Shown: positions 16,265 to 29,348, counted from the first letter of the stretch. The stretch is DNA of 64,000 bases from Ralstonia sp. A12 (GCF_000801955.1 NZ_JSZO01000001.1:682001-746000); one strand, 5' to 3'. Notes: a model not told the origin generated them from the letters alone. Numbers and translations are program-made.

Positions 16265-16287
16265 GCGACCGCCACAGTGGCGGTCGC
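16265..16287. other. Perfect inverted repeat between eno and ftsB
   Basis: GCGACCGCCAC and GTGGCGGTCGC mirror each other around a single A (11-bp arms). It lies 42 bases after the eno stop on the minus strand and has no T-run. It could be an RNA processing or 3'-end element that lets the highly expressed eno be uncoupled from ftsB. Confidence 0.4.
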
Positions 16288-16328
16288 ACGGTCATCCGAG
16301 GCAATTTCCGCACAAAAAGTGCGAAGAA

Positions 16329-17952
<1,624 letters not shown>

Positions 17953-18034
17953 GTGTCTCTCTCCGGATGCTGAAACGAAAACTGAGCTGAAAACGACAGC
18001 GGCGGCTGGTGGAGCCGCCGGTCGTCGGGGGAAA

Positions 18035-18889
18035 TCAGTCGAACTGATTTTCCAGGAAACCGCTGCGCTTGGTGAGCGCATCCAGTTCTTTCAGTACTGA
18101 CAGCAAGTCTTTCATGCGGCGCAGCGGCACGGCATTCGGGCCGTCTGATTTTGCGCATGCGGGGTCCGGGTGCGTTTCCATGAACACGCCCGACACGCCC
18201 GTGGCGATGGCCGCGCGGGCCAGCACCGGCACGAACTCGCGCTGACCGCCCGAAGTGGAGCCCTGGCCGCCCGGCAGTTGCACCGAGTGCGTGGCGTCAA
18301 ACACCACCGGAGCCCCCGTCTCTCGCATGATCGCCAGCGAGCGCATATCCGACACGAGGTTGTTGTAGCCGAACGAGGCACCGCGCTCGCACGCCATGAA
18401 GTTGTCTTCCGGCAGGCCGGCATCGCGGGCAGCGTGACGTGCCTTGTCGATGACGTTCTTCATGTCGTGCGGCGCGAGGAACTGGCCCTTCTTGATATTG
18501 ACGGGCTTGCCGCTCTGCGCGCAGGCGCGGATGAAATCGGTCTGGCGGCACAGGAACGCCGGCGTCTGGAGCACGTCCACAACGCTGGCCACCGGCTTGA
18601 TCTCGTCGATCTCGTGGATATCGGTCAGCACCGGCACGCCCACCTGGCGACGCACTTCCGCCAGGATGCGCAGGCCCTCTTCCATGCCCAGACCGCGGAA
18701 CGAGGCGTCCGACGAGCGGTTCGCCTTGTCGAACGACGACTTGTAGATGAACGGAATGCCCAGCGCGCCCGTGATCTCCTTGAGCGTGCCGGCGGTGTCG
18801 ATCGCCATCTGCTCGGATTCGATCACGCAGGTGCCGGCAATCAGGAAGAACGGTTTGTCGAGGCCGACTTCGAAATCGCAGAGTTTCAT
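18035..18889 (-). CDS. kdsA: 3-deoxy-8-phosphooctulonate synthase
   Basis: A 284-residue TIM-barrel enzyme condensing phosphoenolpyruvate with arabinose 5-phosphate, an early step of Kdo and lipopolysaccharide synthesis. Typical segments: [61 protein letters not shown] and [16 protein letters not shown]. It follows pyrG by 22 bases and precedes the DUF1330 and eno genes, the widespread pyrG-kdsA-eno order. Confidence 0.96.
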   Translation of the reverse strand: MKLCDFEVGLDKPFFLIAGTCVIESEQMAIDTAGTLKEITGALGIPFIYKSSFDKANRSSDASFRGLGMEEGLRILAEVRRQVGVPVLTDIHEIDEIKPVASVVDVLQTPAFLCRQTDFIRACAQSGKPVNIKKGQFLAPHDMKNVIDKARHAARDAGLPEDNFMACERGASFGYNNLVSDMRSLAIMRETGAPVVFDATHSVQLPGGQGSTSGGQREFVPVLARAAIATGVSGVFMETHPDPACAKSDGPNAVPLRRMKDLLSVLKELDALTKRSGFLENQFD

Positions 18890-18911
18890 GATGTTCCCGT
18901 GCGCTTACCGC

Positions 18912-20579
<1,668 letters not shown>

Positions 20580-20601
20580 CTAGCTTGCCGGGGAAAGCCG
20601 G

Positions 20602-20607
20602 ATTATA
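20602..20607 (-). promoter_or_regulatory. -10 box of the pyrG operon
   Basis: The minus strand reads TATAAT 26 bases upstream of the pyrG ATG. A matching -35 is not obvious. The short leader contains CCGGCTTTCCCCGG, a small inverted repeat. Confidence 0.4.
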
Positions 20608-20666
20608 GCAAAGGTGCCCTGCCCAATCCGTGACAGATCGGTGGAATTTGCCGCAGATGTCCTCGC

Positions 20667-21488
20667 TTAGGCGGCGTGCCGCATGGCGCCTGCGTTGGCG
20701 CGCATTTCATTGATCAACTGGCGGATCAACCCGGCGGTTTCCAGCGGCTTTTCCATCGGATACAGGTGGCTGCCCTCGATCCAGCGCAGCTTGCTGCCGA
20801 CAATGCGCCGGGTTGCACCCAGGCCCACTTGCCGAATCTCACGCGAGCGCGTGCCGGCCACGAAGCTGACCGGGAACGGGGTGCCGCCTGCGACCTTGCG
20901 CCCCATGTTGGTCGGCAAGGTACGGTAGATCTGGTACTCGATCTCGCGCGAGAAACGCAGCGTGCGCTCGCGGTCGCGGCCGGTAGGCTCAGTGCCGTGC
21001 TCGACGTAATCGCGCAGCACGTCTTCGTCCCAGCGATCGAACTTGCGCTTGGCTTTGAAGTGGCTCCAGACCGAATCGAGATCCGGCCACAGGTTACGGC
21101 GATTCTTGGTAGCGGCGGCTGGCGACTGACTCTCGTCAATGTCGAGCCACTGGGCAACGCGCAGCAGCTTGGCACGCCAGCCCGCAATGATGGGCGAATC
21201 CAGCATCAGCACGCCTCGCACGCGCTCGGGCCTGCGCAGCGCTGCCATCAAGCTCAGGAAACCACCTAGTGAGTGGCCGACCAGCCAGACCGGCTCGGGT
21301 TGCGCGTCAATTTCCGCCAGCAACTCCTTCACCAGCCCCGGCCACGACCGCGTCACCGGAAAGCGCGGGTCATGGCCGAAGCGTTCAACGGCGTGGATGT
21401 CGAATTCGTCATCCAGCATGCCAAACATCTTGCGATAGGTGCCGACCGGAAAGCCGTTGGCATGTGAAAAAAGAATCACGTCACGCAT
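20667..21488 (-). CDS. Alpha/beta hydrolase at the end of the Anbu operon
   Basis: A 273-residue hydrolase starting MRDVILFSHANGFPVGTYRKMF. The oxyanion-hole segment is SHANGFP, the nucleophile elbow is GHSLGGFLS and the catalytic His is in IEGSHLYPMEKPLET. The start at 21488 is 22 bases after the Anbu stop, so it is probably co-transcribed with that operon; the longer frame runs into Anbu and is discarded. It is not one of the four conserved Anbu-cluster genes, so a functional link is only suggested by position. Confidence 0.82.
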   Translation of the reverse strand: MRDVILFSHANGFPVGTYRKMFGMLDDEFDIHAVERFGHDPRFPVTRSWPGLVKELLAEIDAQPEPVWLVGHSLGGFLSLMAALRRPERVRGVLMLDSPIIAGWRAKLLRVAQWLDIDESQSPAAATKNRRNLWPDLDSVWSHFKAKRKFDRWDEDVLRDYVEHGTEPTGRDRERTLRFSREIEYQIYRTLPTNMGRKVAGGTPFPVSFVAGTRSREIRQVGLGATRRIVGSKLRWIEGSHLYPMEKPLETAGLIRQLINEMRANAGAMRHAA

Positions 21489-21510
21489 CGAACCCGCTCC
21501 CGCCTGGCGC

Positions 21511-22416
21511 TCAGTGCGAGTCTTGCGAACCGCTACCAGCCACGCGCTGGAGCGTCGACACCTGCTCAAGCACCGGGCCGGGCGCACGCTCCGGCTTGGC
21601 CGGCGCATCTGCCGCCGGCGGGGCAATGCGCACAGGCTCGACCTTGGTCGAAGGGTGTCCCTCGCGGCGCAGCGGATGCGCCGGACTGGTATGCGTCTCC
21701 CAATCCGGGTCGTCGATCTCGGCAAACACCTGGCGCAAGCGCTTGCCCCACGTGCCGCGGATCATCGCGAAATACGGGTTCTCTTCGTCAATCGCCACGA
21801 AGCGCGTCACGCGCAGCGAATCCGTTTCGTAGACCAGCAAATCAAGCGGCAACCCCACCGAAATATTCGACTTCAGCGTCGAATCCATCGAGATCAGCGC
21901 GCATTTTGCGGCCTCGTCCAGCGGCAACCCGGGGGAGACCACGCGGTCGATGATAGGCTTACCGTACTTGGCCTCGCCGATCTGGAAATAGCAGTTCTCG
22001 GGCGTGGCCTCAATGAAGTTGCCGGCAGCGTAGACGTTGAACAGGCGCGGACGCTCAGCGCCGATCTGCCCGCCGAAGATGATGCTGACATTGAAGTCGA
22101 TCTTGGCCTTGGCCAGCGCCGCCGCATCCCGGTCGTACACCTCGCGCACGGCTTCACCAACGATGGTGGCGGCTTCAAACATATCGCGGGCCGTCCACAG
22201 TGAGCGCGGCTTGTCGCGCGCCTCGGTCAGCACCTGGCGCACAGTCTGGCTGATGGCGAGGTTGCCGGCAGTCAGCAGCACCATGACGCGATCACCTTCG
22301 CGCTCGAAGACGGTCATCTTGCGGAACGTGGAGATGGCGTCGACGCCCGCGTTGGTGCGGGAGTCCGACAGGAAGACCAAGCCAGCGTCCAGGCGCATGG
22401 CAACGCAATAAGTCAT
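21511..22416 (-). CDS. Anbu, proteasome-like peptidase
   Basis: A 301-residue Ntn-hydrolase of the ancestral-beta-subunit (Anbu) family, related to HslV and the 20S proteasome. The start MTYCVAMRLDAG leaves Thr2 as the putative N-terminal nucleophile after Met removal; Asp18 (SDSRTNAG) and Lys33 (FRKMTVFE) fit the other proteasome active-site residues. The segment GLPLDLLVYETDSL is characteristic. The C-terminal 60 residues (from PAHPLRREG) are Pro- and Ala-rich and probably disordered, an extension beyond the core. Known Anbu proteins form open helical rings and peptidase activity is weak or unproven. Operon partners upstream are a transglutaminase, an alpha-E protein and an ATP-grasp protein, the classical set. 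Confidence 0.92.
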   Translation of the reverse strand: MTYCVAMRLDAGLVFLSDSRTNAGVDAISTFRKMTVFEREGDRVMVLLTAGNLAISQTVRQVLTEARDKPRSLWTARDMFEAATIVGEAVREVYDRDAAALAKAKIDFNVSIIFGGQIGAERPRLFNVYAAGNFIEATPENCYFQIGEAKYGKPIIDRVVSPGLPLDEAAKCALISMDSTLKSNISVGLPLDLLVYETDSLRVTRFVAIDEENPYFAMIRGTWGKRLRQVFAEIDDPDWETHTSPAHPLRREGHPSTKVEPVRIAPPAADAPAKPERAPGPVLEQVSTLQRVAGSGSQDSH

Positions 22417-22508
22417 GGGAGCAGCGACAAACGAAATCAGTGGGTTGCAAACATTCTAGCGTGTTGGCCGCAAGCCTTTGACACGCTTGGAAGCGGCGCT
22501 CAGTTCAC

Positions 22509-23345
22509 TCAAGCAGCCTCGTCAGGTAGTGGCTCGATCGAGATGCTGACGTCCAGCGTCTCCGCGCCACCACCCTGGCGGATCCCGCGGATCGGCGCGG
22601 CGGATTGATAATCGCGGCCGACTGCCAGACGGATATGGCGCCCGTCGGTAAAGCACTGGTGCGTCACGTCGATGCTGCACCAGGTGTGTGATTCGGCATC
22701 CAGGCAAACGTCAGCCCAGGCGTGGCTGGCGAGGTCTTCCTCACCGACCGCATGGAAATAGCCGCTGACATAGCGTGCCGGCACGCCCAGCGCACGACAG
22801 CACGCCACCATCACCTGCGCCTGGTCCTGACAAACGCCGGCGCTGAGGTTGAACGCTTCGGCTGCAGTCGTGCCGACGTCGGTGGCGTTAGGTTTGTAGC
22901 GCACGCGTTGCGCGATGGCGCAGGCGAGGCGCAGCGCTGAATCGGCATCCCCGCGCACCAGCGCATGCTCGCGCGCGAAATCGGCCATCTCGGGCGGCGC
23001 GGAAGTCAGCGGCGTGGCGCTCAGAAAGTACAGCGGCGAGACGCGGTAGCGCCCTTCCCCAGGTGCATCAGTAAAGCTGCGACTGCCCGGCGCGGCGGAT
23101 GGGAATGCCTCGACGATACCCCGGGCGTCGATGGTGACGTCGTCCGTGCGGTTGCCCAAGGTGAAGTGATGCACCACGTTGCCGAAGCCGTCGGTGGCAC
23201 GCGTCAGGTTGCCAGGCGCCTGGATCTGCCAGTTGTCCACCTGTTGAAGCGGTCCGCTGCGCGGGGTCAATCGCAGCTCATGCACGCTGTGGCGCAGCGG
23301 CTCGGCATAACGGTAGACCGTCGTATGTCGAATTTGGTATTTCAC
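22509..23345 (-). CDS. Transglutaminase-like cysteine peptidase of the Anbu operon
   Basis: A 278-residue protein: N-terminal beta-sandwich (Bact_transglu_N, about 1-85, starting with KYQIRHTTVYRYAEP), then a transglutaminase-like core. The catalytic triad is visible as Cys172 (SAGVCQDQAQ), His208 (ASHAWADV) and Asp226 (CSIDVTHQ). The start is a GTG at 23345, which gives the family N-terminus V/MKYQIRH; upstream codons in the frame do not fit. Such proteins are thought to act as peptidases or amidases. Gap to Anbu is 92 bases, gap from the alpha-E gene 57. Confidence 0.88.
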   Translation of the reverse strand: MKYQIRHTTVYRYAEPLRHSVHELRLTPRSGPLQQVDNWQIQAPGNLTRATDGFGNVVHHFTLGNRTDDVTIDARGIVEAFPSAAPGSRSFTDAPGEGRYRVSPLYFLSATPLTSAPPEMADFAREHALVRGDADSALRLACAIAQRVRYKPNATDVGTTAAEAFNLSAGVCQDQAQVMVACCRALGVPARYVSGYFHAVGEEDLASHAWADVCLDAESHTWCSIDVTHQCFTDGRHIRLAVGRDYQSAAPIRGIRQGGGAETLDVSISIEPLPDEAA

Positions 23346-23402
23346 GATGGTGCGAGCGCTGCCCGAAAGCAACGCCCTGATGTATACAAAATGCCCCGCG
23401 CG

Positions 23403-24353
23403 TCACACTGCATCGAGCGGCACCAGGAAGTCCTGGCTGATGCCGTTGCCCAGATCACCAATGCGCTCCAGGAAATTGGTCAGCCACGGGTGCAAGCCGA
23501 CCGCAAAAATATCTTCGATGCGGGCGTACCGCAGGTCGGCATGCAGTTTACCAGCGCGTCGCTCCGTCTCTGAGGACTGGCTGTTACGTACGGTGGAGAG
23601 GATCGCCACCACTTCATCCATGCTGGCCAGCAGCGAGCGCGGCATGTCGCTGCGCAGGATCAGCAACTCGGCCACCCGCGTCGGCGTGATGATGTTGCGA
23701 TAAATCTTGCGGTAGACCTCGAAGCCCGACACCGAGCGCAGCGTGGCGGCCCAGTGATAGAAGTCCCCCTGCTCTGCGGCGGCTTCATCGCGCGTGGGCG
23801 TGGACTGGAATTTCACGTCGAGCAGCCGTGCGGTGTTATCAGCGCGCTCCAGGAAGGTACCCAGACGCATGAAATGGAAGGCGTCGTCCGTGAGCATGGT
23901 GCCGACCTGCACGCCGCGCGACAGGTGCGAGCGGAACTTGACCCACTCGAAGAACTGCGACGGATCATCGCGCAGCATGCCCTCGGCCATCAGGCGCTGC
24001 ACGTCCAGCCAAGTGGTGTTGATGGTCTCCCACACCTCGGTCGTGATGGAGCCGCGCACGGCCCGGGCGTTCTCGCGCGCGCCGCGTAGGCAGCTCATGA
24101 TCGACGACGGGTTGGTCATGTCGCGGACCATGAAGTCGATCACGTCGTCGCGCGAAAGCAAGCCGTAGCGTTCATCAAAAACCTGCGTCAGCTCGGAGAT
24201 ATCGAGCATCGCCCACCAGCCCTGCTCCGCCACTTCTGCCGATTGCGGCAGCAGCGAGGTCTGGTAGTTCACGTCGAGCATGCGGGCGGTGTTCTCGGCG
24301 CGTTCGGTGTAGCGCGCCATCCAGAAGAGGTGGTCTGCAGTGCGGCTGAGCAT
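23403..24353 (-). CDS. Alpha-E domain protein (DUF403)
   Basis: A 316-residue all-helical protein with the family start MLSRTADHLFWMARYTERAENTARMLDV and an internal repeat of the same pattern (MRLGTFLERADNTARLLDVK, about residue 165), each with a conserved R/E-x-N-T-A-R. It is the usual partner of circularly permuted ATP-grasp proteins and is believed to help in making a peptide or amide bond. Gap to the ATP-grasp gene is 58 bases. Confidence 0.9.
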   Translation of the reverse strand: MLSRTADHLFWMARYTERAENTARMLDVNYQTSLLPQSAEVAEQGWWAMLDISELTQVFDERYGLLSRDDVIDFMVRDMTNPSSIMSCLRGARENARAVRGSITTEVWETINTTWLDVQRLMAEGMLRDDPSQFFEWVKFRSHLSRGVQVGTMLTDDAFHFMRLGTFLERADNTARLLDVKFQSTPTRDEAAAEQGDFYHWAATLRSVSGFEVYRKIYRNIITPTRVAELLILRSDMPRSLLASMDEVVAILSTVRNSQSSETERRAGKLHADLRYARIEDIFAVGLHPWLTNFLERIGDLGNGISQDFLVPLDAV

Positions 24354-24411
24354 GGCGATCCCTTTTACGTATTCGATTGATCGATTGAAGGTTTCGATAA
24401 CGAGCGAGCCT

Positions 24412-25893
24412 TCAGCGCTCCAGCACCCACGTATCTTTTGTCCCGCCGCCTTGCGACGAGTTGACCACCAGTGAGCCCGCCCGCAGCGCCACGCGCGTCA
24501 AGCCACCCGGCACCATGCGTACATCCTTGCCCGACAGCACGAACGGCCGCAGATCGATATGGCGCGGCGCGATGCCGGCGTCCACATAGGTCGGGCAGGT
24601 CGACAGCGCCAGCGTCGGCTGGGCGATGTACTGATCGGGACGCGCCTTCACCACCTCGCGGAACGCGGCGATCTCCTCCTTGGTAGCCGCCGGACCGACC
24701 AGCATGCCGTAGCCGCCCGCGCCGTGCGTCTCCTTCACCACCAGTTCGCCCATGTGGTCGAGCACGTACTGCAGGTCATCCGGCCGGCGGCACATGTAGG
24801 TCGGCACGTTGTTCAGGATCGGCTCCTCGCCCAGGTAGAAGCGGATCATGTCGGGCACGTACGGGTAGATCGACTTGTCGTCCGCCACACCGGTACCGAT
24901 GGCATTGCAGATGGTGACGTTGCCCGCACGATAGACCGACAGCAGCCCCGCCGCACCCAGCGAAGAGTCGGGGCGGAACACCAGCGGATCGAGGAAGTCG
25001 TCATCGACGCGGCGGTAGATGACGTCGATGCGCTGCGGGCCCTGCGTGGTGCGCATGTAGAGGTGGTCGTCCTGCACGAACAGGTCATGCCCCTCCACCA
25101 GTTCCACACCCATCTGCTGCGCCAGGAACGCGTGCTCGAAGTACGCTGAGTTGTACATGCCCGGCGTGAGCACCACCACAGTCGGGTCGGCAATATTCTG
25201 CGGCGACACACTGCGCAGCATGTCGAGCAGCAAATCGGGATAGTGGGCGACCGGCGCTACGCGGTTGCGCGCGAACAGTTCAGGGAACAACCGCATCATC
25301 ATCTTGCGGTTTTCCAGCATGTAGGACACACCCGACGGCACACGCAGGTTGTCTTCCAGCACGTAGAACTCGCCCTCGCCGGCACGCACGATGTCGATGC
25401 CGGCCACGTGCGCGTAGATGTCGCGCGGCACGTTCACGCCGAGCATGTCTGGGCGGTACTGGGCGTTGTTGTAGATCTGATCGGGCGGAATGACGCCGGC
25501 GCGCAGGATGTTCTGCTCGTGATAGATGTCGTGCAGGAAACGGTTGAGTGCGTCCACACGCTGGCGCAGGCCGCGCTCGAGCGTGGCCCACTCACTGGCC
25601 GGGAAGATGCGCGGAATGATGTCGAACGGAATCGTGCGCTCGGTGCCGCTGTTCGATTCGTCCTTCTCGCCGTACACCGCGAAGGTGATGCCGACGCGGC
25701 GGAAAATGAGATCGGCCTCGGCACGCTTGTTCTGCAGCGTGGTGGCGGACTGCGCGCCCAGCCATTCGGCGAAGCGTCCATAGTGGCCGCGCACCTCGCC
25801 CTGCTGGACAAGGGCTGCCGGGGCCGGTTCGGCGGCATGCGGGCTGCGCTCGCCATGCCAGTTGAGCATTTCATCGTAGAACCGGACTGCCAT
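24412..25893 (-). CDS. Circularly permuted ATP-grasp protein (type 2)
   Basis: A 493-residue ATP-grasp enzyme (formerly DUF404/DUF407). The start MAVRFYDEMLNWHGE at 25893 is preferred over one 11 codons upstream. Recognisable segments: FDIIPRIFPASEWATLERGLRQR, LEDNLRVPSGVSYMLENR, the ATP-binding GAGGYGMLVGP near 400 and IDLRPFVLSG near the end. It predicts an amide- or peptide-forming ligase acting with the alpha-E protein. It is the first gene of the operon. Upstream (25894-26003) is short and holds no other gene. Confidence 0.9.
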   Translation of the reverse strand: MAVRFYDEMLNWHGERSPHAAEPAPAALVQQGEVRGHYGRFAEWLGAQSATTLQNKRAEADLIFRRVGITFAVYGEKDESNSGTERTIPFDIIPRIFPASEWATLERGLRQRVDALNRFLHDIYHEQNILRAGVIPPDQIYNNAQYRPDMLGVNVPRDIYAHVAGIDIVRAGEGEFYVLEDNLRVPSGVSYMLENRKMMMRLFPELFARNRVAPVAHYPDLLLDMLRSVSPQNIADPTVVVLTPGMYNSAYFEHAFLAQQMGVELVEGHDLFVQDDHLYMRTTQGPQRIDVIYRRVDDDFLDPLVFRPDSSLGAAGLLSVYRAGNVTICNAIGTGVADDKSIYPYVPDMIRFYLGEEPILNNVPTYMCRRPDDLQYVLDHMGELVVKETHGAGGYGMLVGPAATKEEIAAFREVVKARPDQYIAQPTLALSTCPTYVDAGIAPRHIDLRPFVLSGKDVRMVPGGLTRVALRAGSLVVNSSQGGGTKDTWVLER

Positions 25894-26003
25894 GCTGTTC
25901 TCCCCTGACGGACTGCCATGTCGCACGGGTGCACGACATGTGGTTTTTATAGCACAGCGGTTTTAGGCGCCACAATGGGGCCAACCCGCGATGCAACCAA
26001 GTT

Positions 26004-28526
26004 TTACGGCAGCGCATCAATCCCGTCTGCGGCTGTCGCCAGGGCTTCCACTTCCAGCGCGGAGGACCAGTAGCGCGGTCGCATCGACCGTGCCGTCTGC
26101 ACCTCCAGCACATCGCCGCGCGTCTCGATGACGACGGCGCCGGTTTGGTCCGTACGCAGCCGCTCGATGTCGCGCGCCACGTAGCGCTGCCACACTTGGC
26201 GGTGCGGATGTCCGTACCGGTTGCGGTAGCCGACCTGGAAAACCGCCACCTGCGGTGATACTGCGTCCAAGAACGCGCCGCTGGAGCTTGTCTTGCTGCC
26301 GTGATGCGGTACTAGCAAGATGTCTGCCATCAGCCGCTCTGGCGCTTCCCTGGCAACGAGCGCCGCCTCCTGCGCAGTTTCGATGTCGCCGGTCAGCAGC
26401 GCGGCATGCCGGCCGTTGCCGATGCGCAGCACGCAACTGCGTGCGTTGCTGGATACGCGCGCACCGTCAGCGGGCAGCCGCACCGGGTGAAGCATCTCGA
26501 ACGTCACCCCATCCCAGTCCCATGCTTGCCCAGCCAAGCAGCTTGTGAGGCCGACATCGTGCGCGGCGGCCACCTTGTGTAGCGCATGTCCGTTCGGCAG
26601 GGACGCCAACATGGTGCGCACGGGCACCGCGTCGATCACCGTTTCGGTGCCACCCGCGTGGTCGCTGTCTTCATGACTGATGATCAGCGCATCCAGGGCT
26701 TCGATTCCATGCCCGCGCAGGTAAGGCGTGATGACGCGGGCGGCCGCATCGGCGTGGTCGCCGTAACGTGGGCCGGTATCGAACAGGAGGCGGTGATTGG
26801 CCGTTTCAATGAGCGTGGCTGCGCCCTGACCAATATCGAAGGCGACGACGCGAAACTCGCCCGGCAACGGCACCGGAACACGCGCCAGCACCATCGGCAC
26901 GAGCAGCAAAGCGCCCTGCGCGCGCCACGCCCATGCGCGATGTGCGCCCGGCACCAACAGCAGTGCGACACCGCCGATCGCCAGCAGCAACGCCCAGGCA
27001 GGTGCAACGGGCGCGACCCAAACCGACCAAGTCGGCCGTGCCAGCCAATCGAGCCACACAACCAGCCAACCAAAGCTCATCTCTGACAACGCCAGCACCG
27101 GCTGCGCAAACGGCGCGGGCAATGCAGCCCCCATCAGCGCGAGCGGCGTGGTCACAAAGCTGACAACCGGAATCGCCAGCCCGTTGGCCGCTGCAGAGAC
27201 GACCGACGTCTGCTGGAACAGCAGCAATGTCATCGGCAGCAACCCGAACGTGACGGCAAACTGGATGCGTGTGGAGCTGGCAAACCCGCGTTGGTAGCGC
27301 CCCCACCATCCTTCCGCCTCACGGTTGCGCTGCCCATCAAGCACCATCTGCGCCGCCAGGAAGATGATCGCCACCGCGCCAAACGACAGCCAGAACCCCG
27401 CCGACATGACCGCCCAAGGGTCGACCACCGCAACCACGGCTGCCGCCCAGCACAGCGACAGACTTGCCGGCACGTTGCGATCGGTCAGCCGCGCAATCGC
27501 TACGGTCGACAACATCAGCAGCGTGCGTTGTGCCGGCACCCCCATCCCCGCGAGCAGGCAATAGGCGAAGGCCGCGAGCATAGCGGCGATGGCGCCCGCA
27601 CGCGGTGTCGGCATGCGTAGTGGCAACGGTGTGCGCAGCCAGCGCGCCAGCCCGAACGAACGGCGCCACAGCGCCATCCACAGCGTCGCGAACAACCCGG
27701 CAATCATCGTGATGTGCAGACCGGAAATGCTGACCAGATGGCTGATGCCGGTGCGGCGGAAGAGCTCCCAGTCCTCCCGGGCGATGCCGCTTTGGTCGCC
27801 CACCACAAGCGCGGCGATGACGGGCGCATAGCGTGCATCAGGCAATGCAGCGAGGATGTGCCGGCGCACGGCGGCGCGCCATCGTTCAATGCCGATCCAG
27901 AAACCGACCTTGGCCTCACCCAATGCAATGTTCTGGGCTCGCTTGCCGGTGTGCACGTAGCCGGTGGCGCGAATGTCGCTGGCGAGCATCGCGTACTCGC
28001 CATCGAAGCCGCCGGGGTTGGCCAAGCTGTGCAGGCGTTTGACGCGTAGCGTCAGTTGCCAGCGCTGGCCTGGCTGCAAGTCGGGGATGCCTGCACGACG
28101 GTCGGGCGCAGCGCCCTCCTCGCCCGGCGCGCTCCAGTTGCGCGTGCCGTACCACGACAACCGCACGCGTGGCGGCACCGAATCACCGGCGTTGCTGGAT
28201 TCGATATGAAAGAGAAAGCGCGTGGCGTCTTCCGAGACCTGCGGCAGCTCGGCCACCACGCCGGTCGCGATGATGTCCTTGCCTTCCCATTCCGGGCTGA
28301 GCACGACGGACAGCCGCTGCTGCGCACGCCAGTCGCTCCAGCCGAAACCAGCAACGACAGCGCTCACAATGAGCAAAACGGAGAGCAAGACTGACCGCCA
28401 GCGGGCGACGCATGCCAGTGATAGGCACAGCACCAGCGCAGCAGCAACTTGCCAGGCAGGCACAAGCGCGGCTTGCATCTGCAGCGCCATACACCCGGCG
28501 ACGAACCCAACCAACCCCAACCGCAT
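26004..28526 (-). CDS. comEC: DNA internalization competence protein ComEC/Rec2
   Basis: An 840-residue polytopic inner-membrane channel for single-stranded DNA import in natural transformation. Order: N-terminal membrane segments and a DUF4131-type OB domain (about 1-210), a Competence transmembrane core with the signature GISHLVSISGLHITM (about 255-270), further helices to about 540, and a C-terminal metallo-beta-lactamase-like domain with SHEDSDHAGG and VPHHGSKTSSS. All expected parts are present, so the gene looks functional; Ralstonia is naturally competent. It starts 9 bases after tatD, in one transcript with lolC/E-lolD. Confidence 0.93.
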   Translation of the reverse strand: MRLGLVGFVAGCMALQMQAALVPAWQVAAALVLCLSLACVARWRSVLLSVLLIVSAVVAGFGWSDWRAQQRLSVVLSPEWEGKDIIATGVVAELPQVSEDATRFLFHIESSNAGDSVPPRVRLSWYGTRNWSAPGEEGAAPDRRAGIPDLQPGQRWQLTLRVKRLHSLANPGGFDGEYAMLASDIRATGYVHTGKRAQNIALGEAKVGFWIGIERWRAAVRRHILAALPDARYAPVIAALVVGDQSGIAREDWELFRRTGISHLVSISGLHITMIAGLFATLWMALWRRSFGLARWLRTPLPLRMPTPRAGAIAAMLAAFAYCLLAGMGVPAQRTLLMLSTVAIARLTDRNVPASLSLCWAAAVVAVVDPWAVMSAGFWLSFGAVAIIFLAAQMVLDGQRNREAEGWWGRYQRGFASSTRIQFAVTFGLLPMTLLLFQQTSVVSAAANGLAIPVVSFVTTPLALMGAALPAPFAQPVLALSEMSFGWLVVWLDWLARPTWSVWVAPVAPAWALLLAIGGVALLLVPGAHRAWAWRAQGALLLVPMVLARVPVPLPGEFRVVAFDIGQGAATLIETANHRLLFDTGPRYGDHADAAARVITPYLRGHGIEALDALIISHEDSDHAGGTETVIDAVPVRTMLASLPNGHALHKVAAAHDVGLTSCLAGQAWDWDGVTFEMLHPVRLPADGARVSSNARSCVLRIGNGRHAALLTGDIETAQEAALVAREAPERLMADILLVPHHGSKTSSSGAFLDAVSPQVAVFQVGYRNRYGHPHRQVWQRYVARDIERLRTDQTGAVVIETRGDVLEVQTARSMRPRYWSSALEVEALATAADGIDALP

Positions 28527-28535
28527 GGGCTGGCG

Positions 28536-29348
28536 TCAGGAGTTCAACAACGCGGCCAGGCGAGGAATGGCTTCGATGCTGTTCCGGCGCGCCTGGGCGG
28601 CCAGTGCATCGATGGAGATGCCACGCAGTTCCGCCATGGCGGCGGCAATGCCCGCCACCTCGGCGGGTGCATTGCGCGTGCCGACCTGCTCGCTGAACTG
28701 GTCGTCGGCGAGCCAGGCGGGGGCGAGGTCCGGGGCATCGGTTTCCAGCACGATCGACTCAATCGGCATGTCGACGGCAAGCCGGCGGACACGGTTGGCG
28801 CGCGAGAAGGTGAACACGCCGCCAAAGCCAAGCTTGAAGCCGGAATCCACGTAGGCACGCGCCTGATCGGGGCTGCCGTTGAACGCATGGGCGATGCCGC
28901 GCACGCCTGCCTTGGCGGCCGCGCTGCGCACCTGGTCCTGTGACTTGCGCACATGCATCAGCACCGGCAGATCAAACTCGCGCGCGATCCGCAGTTGCGC
29001 CTGATAGACGGCGCTCTGCCGCTCGACATTGGGATCTGGGATGAAGAAGTCGAGCCCGATCTCGCCAATCGCAACGAAGCGCGGGTCATCCATTGATGCT
29101 GCGACTTGTCGCCGCAGTTCTGTCAGATCGTCATCGCTGGCCTGGGCGGCACACATCGGGTGAATGCCGAGCGCATAGCTGCAGCCAGCGTGCCGATGCG
29201 CGAGCGTGCGCACCGTATCGAAGTTCCAGCGCGCGACGGCCGGCACCACGATGTGGTTGACGCCCGCCGCGTGCGCCTGCGCGACGACCGTGTCACGGTC
29301 TGCGTCAAATTCGCGGGCGTCGAGATGGCAATGGGTGTCAATCCACAT
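28536..29348 (-). CDS. TatD-family metal-dependent DNase
   Basis: A 270-residue amidohydrolase-fold nuclease starting MWIDTHCHLDAREFD, with metal-binding HxH (residues 6 and 8), IGEIGLDFF (Glu), LPVLMHVRKSQD (His), GIAHAFNGSPDQA (His) and LETDAPDL (Asp). Family members act as 3'-5' exonucleases in DNA repair. The start at 29348 is fixed by the family N-terminus; the open frame runs 45 codons upstream without support. It sits between lolD and comEC. Confidence 0.9.
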   Translation of the reverse strand: MWIDTHCHLDAREFDADRDTVVAQAHAAGVNHIVVPAVARWNFDTVRTLAHRHAGCSYALGIHPMCAAQASDDDLTELRRQVAASMDDPRFVAIGEIGLDFFIPDPNVERQSAVYQAQLRIAREFDLPVLMHVRKSQDQVRSAAAKAGVRGIAHAFNGSPDQARAYVDSGFKLGFGGVFTFSRANRVRRLAVDMPIESIVLETDAPDLAPAWLADDQFSEQVGTRNAPAEVAGIAAAMAELRGISIDALAAQARRNSIEAIPRLAALLNS

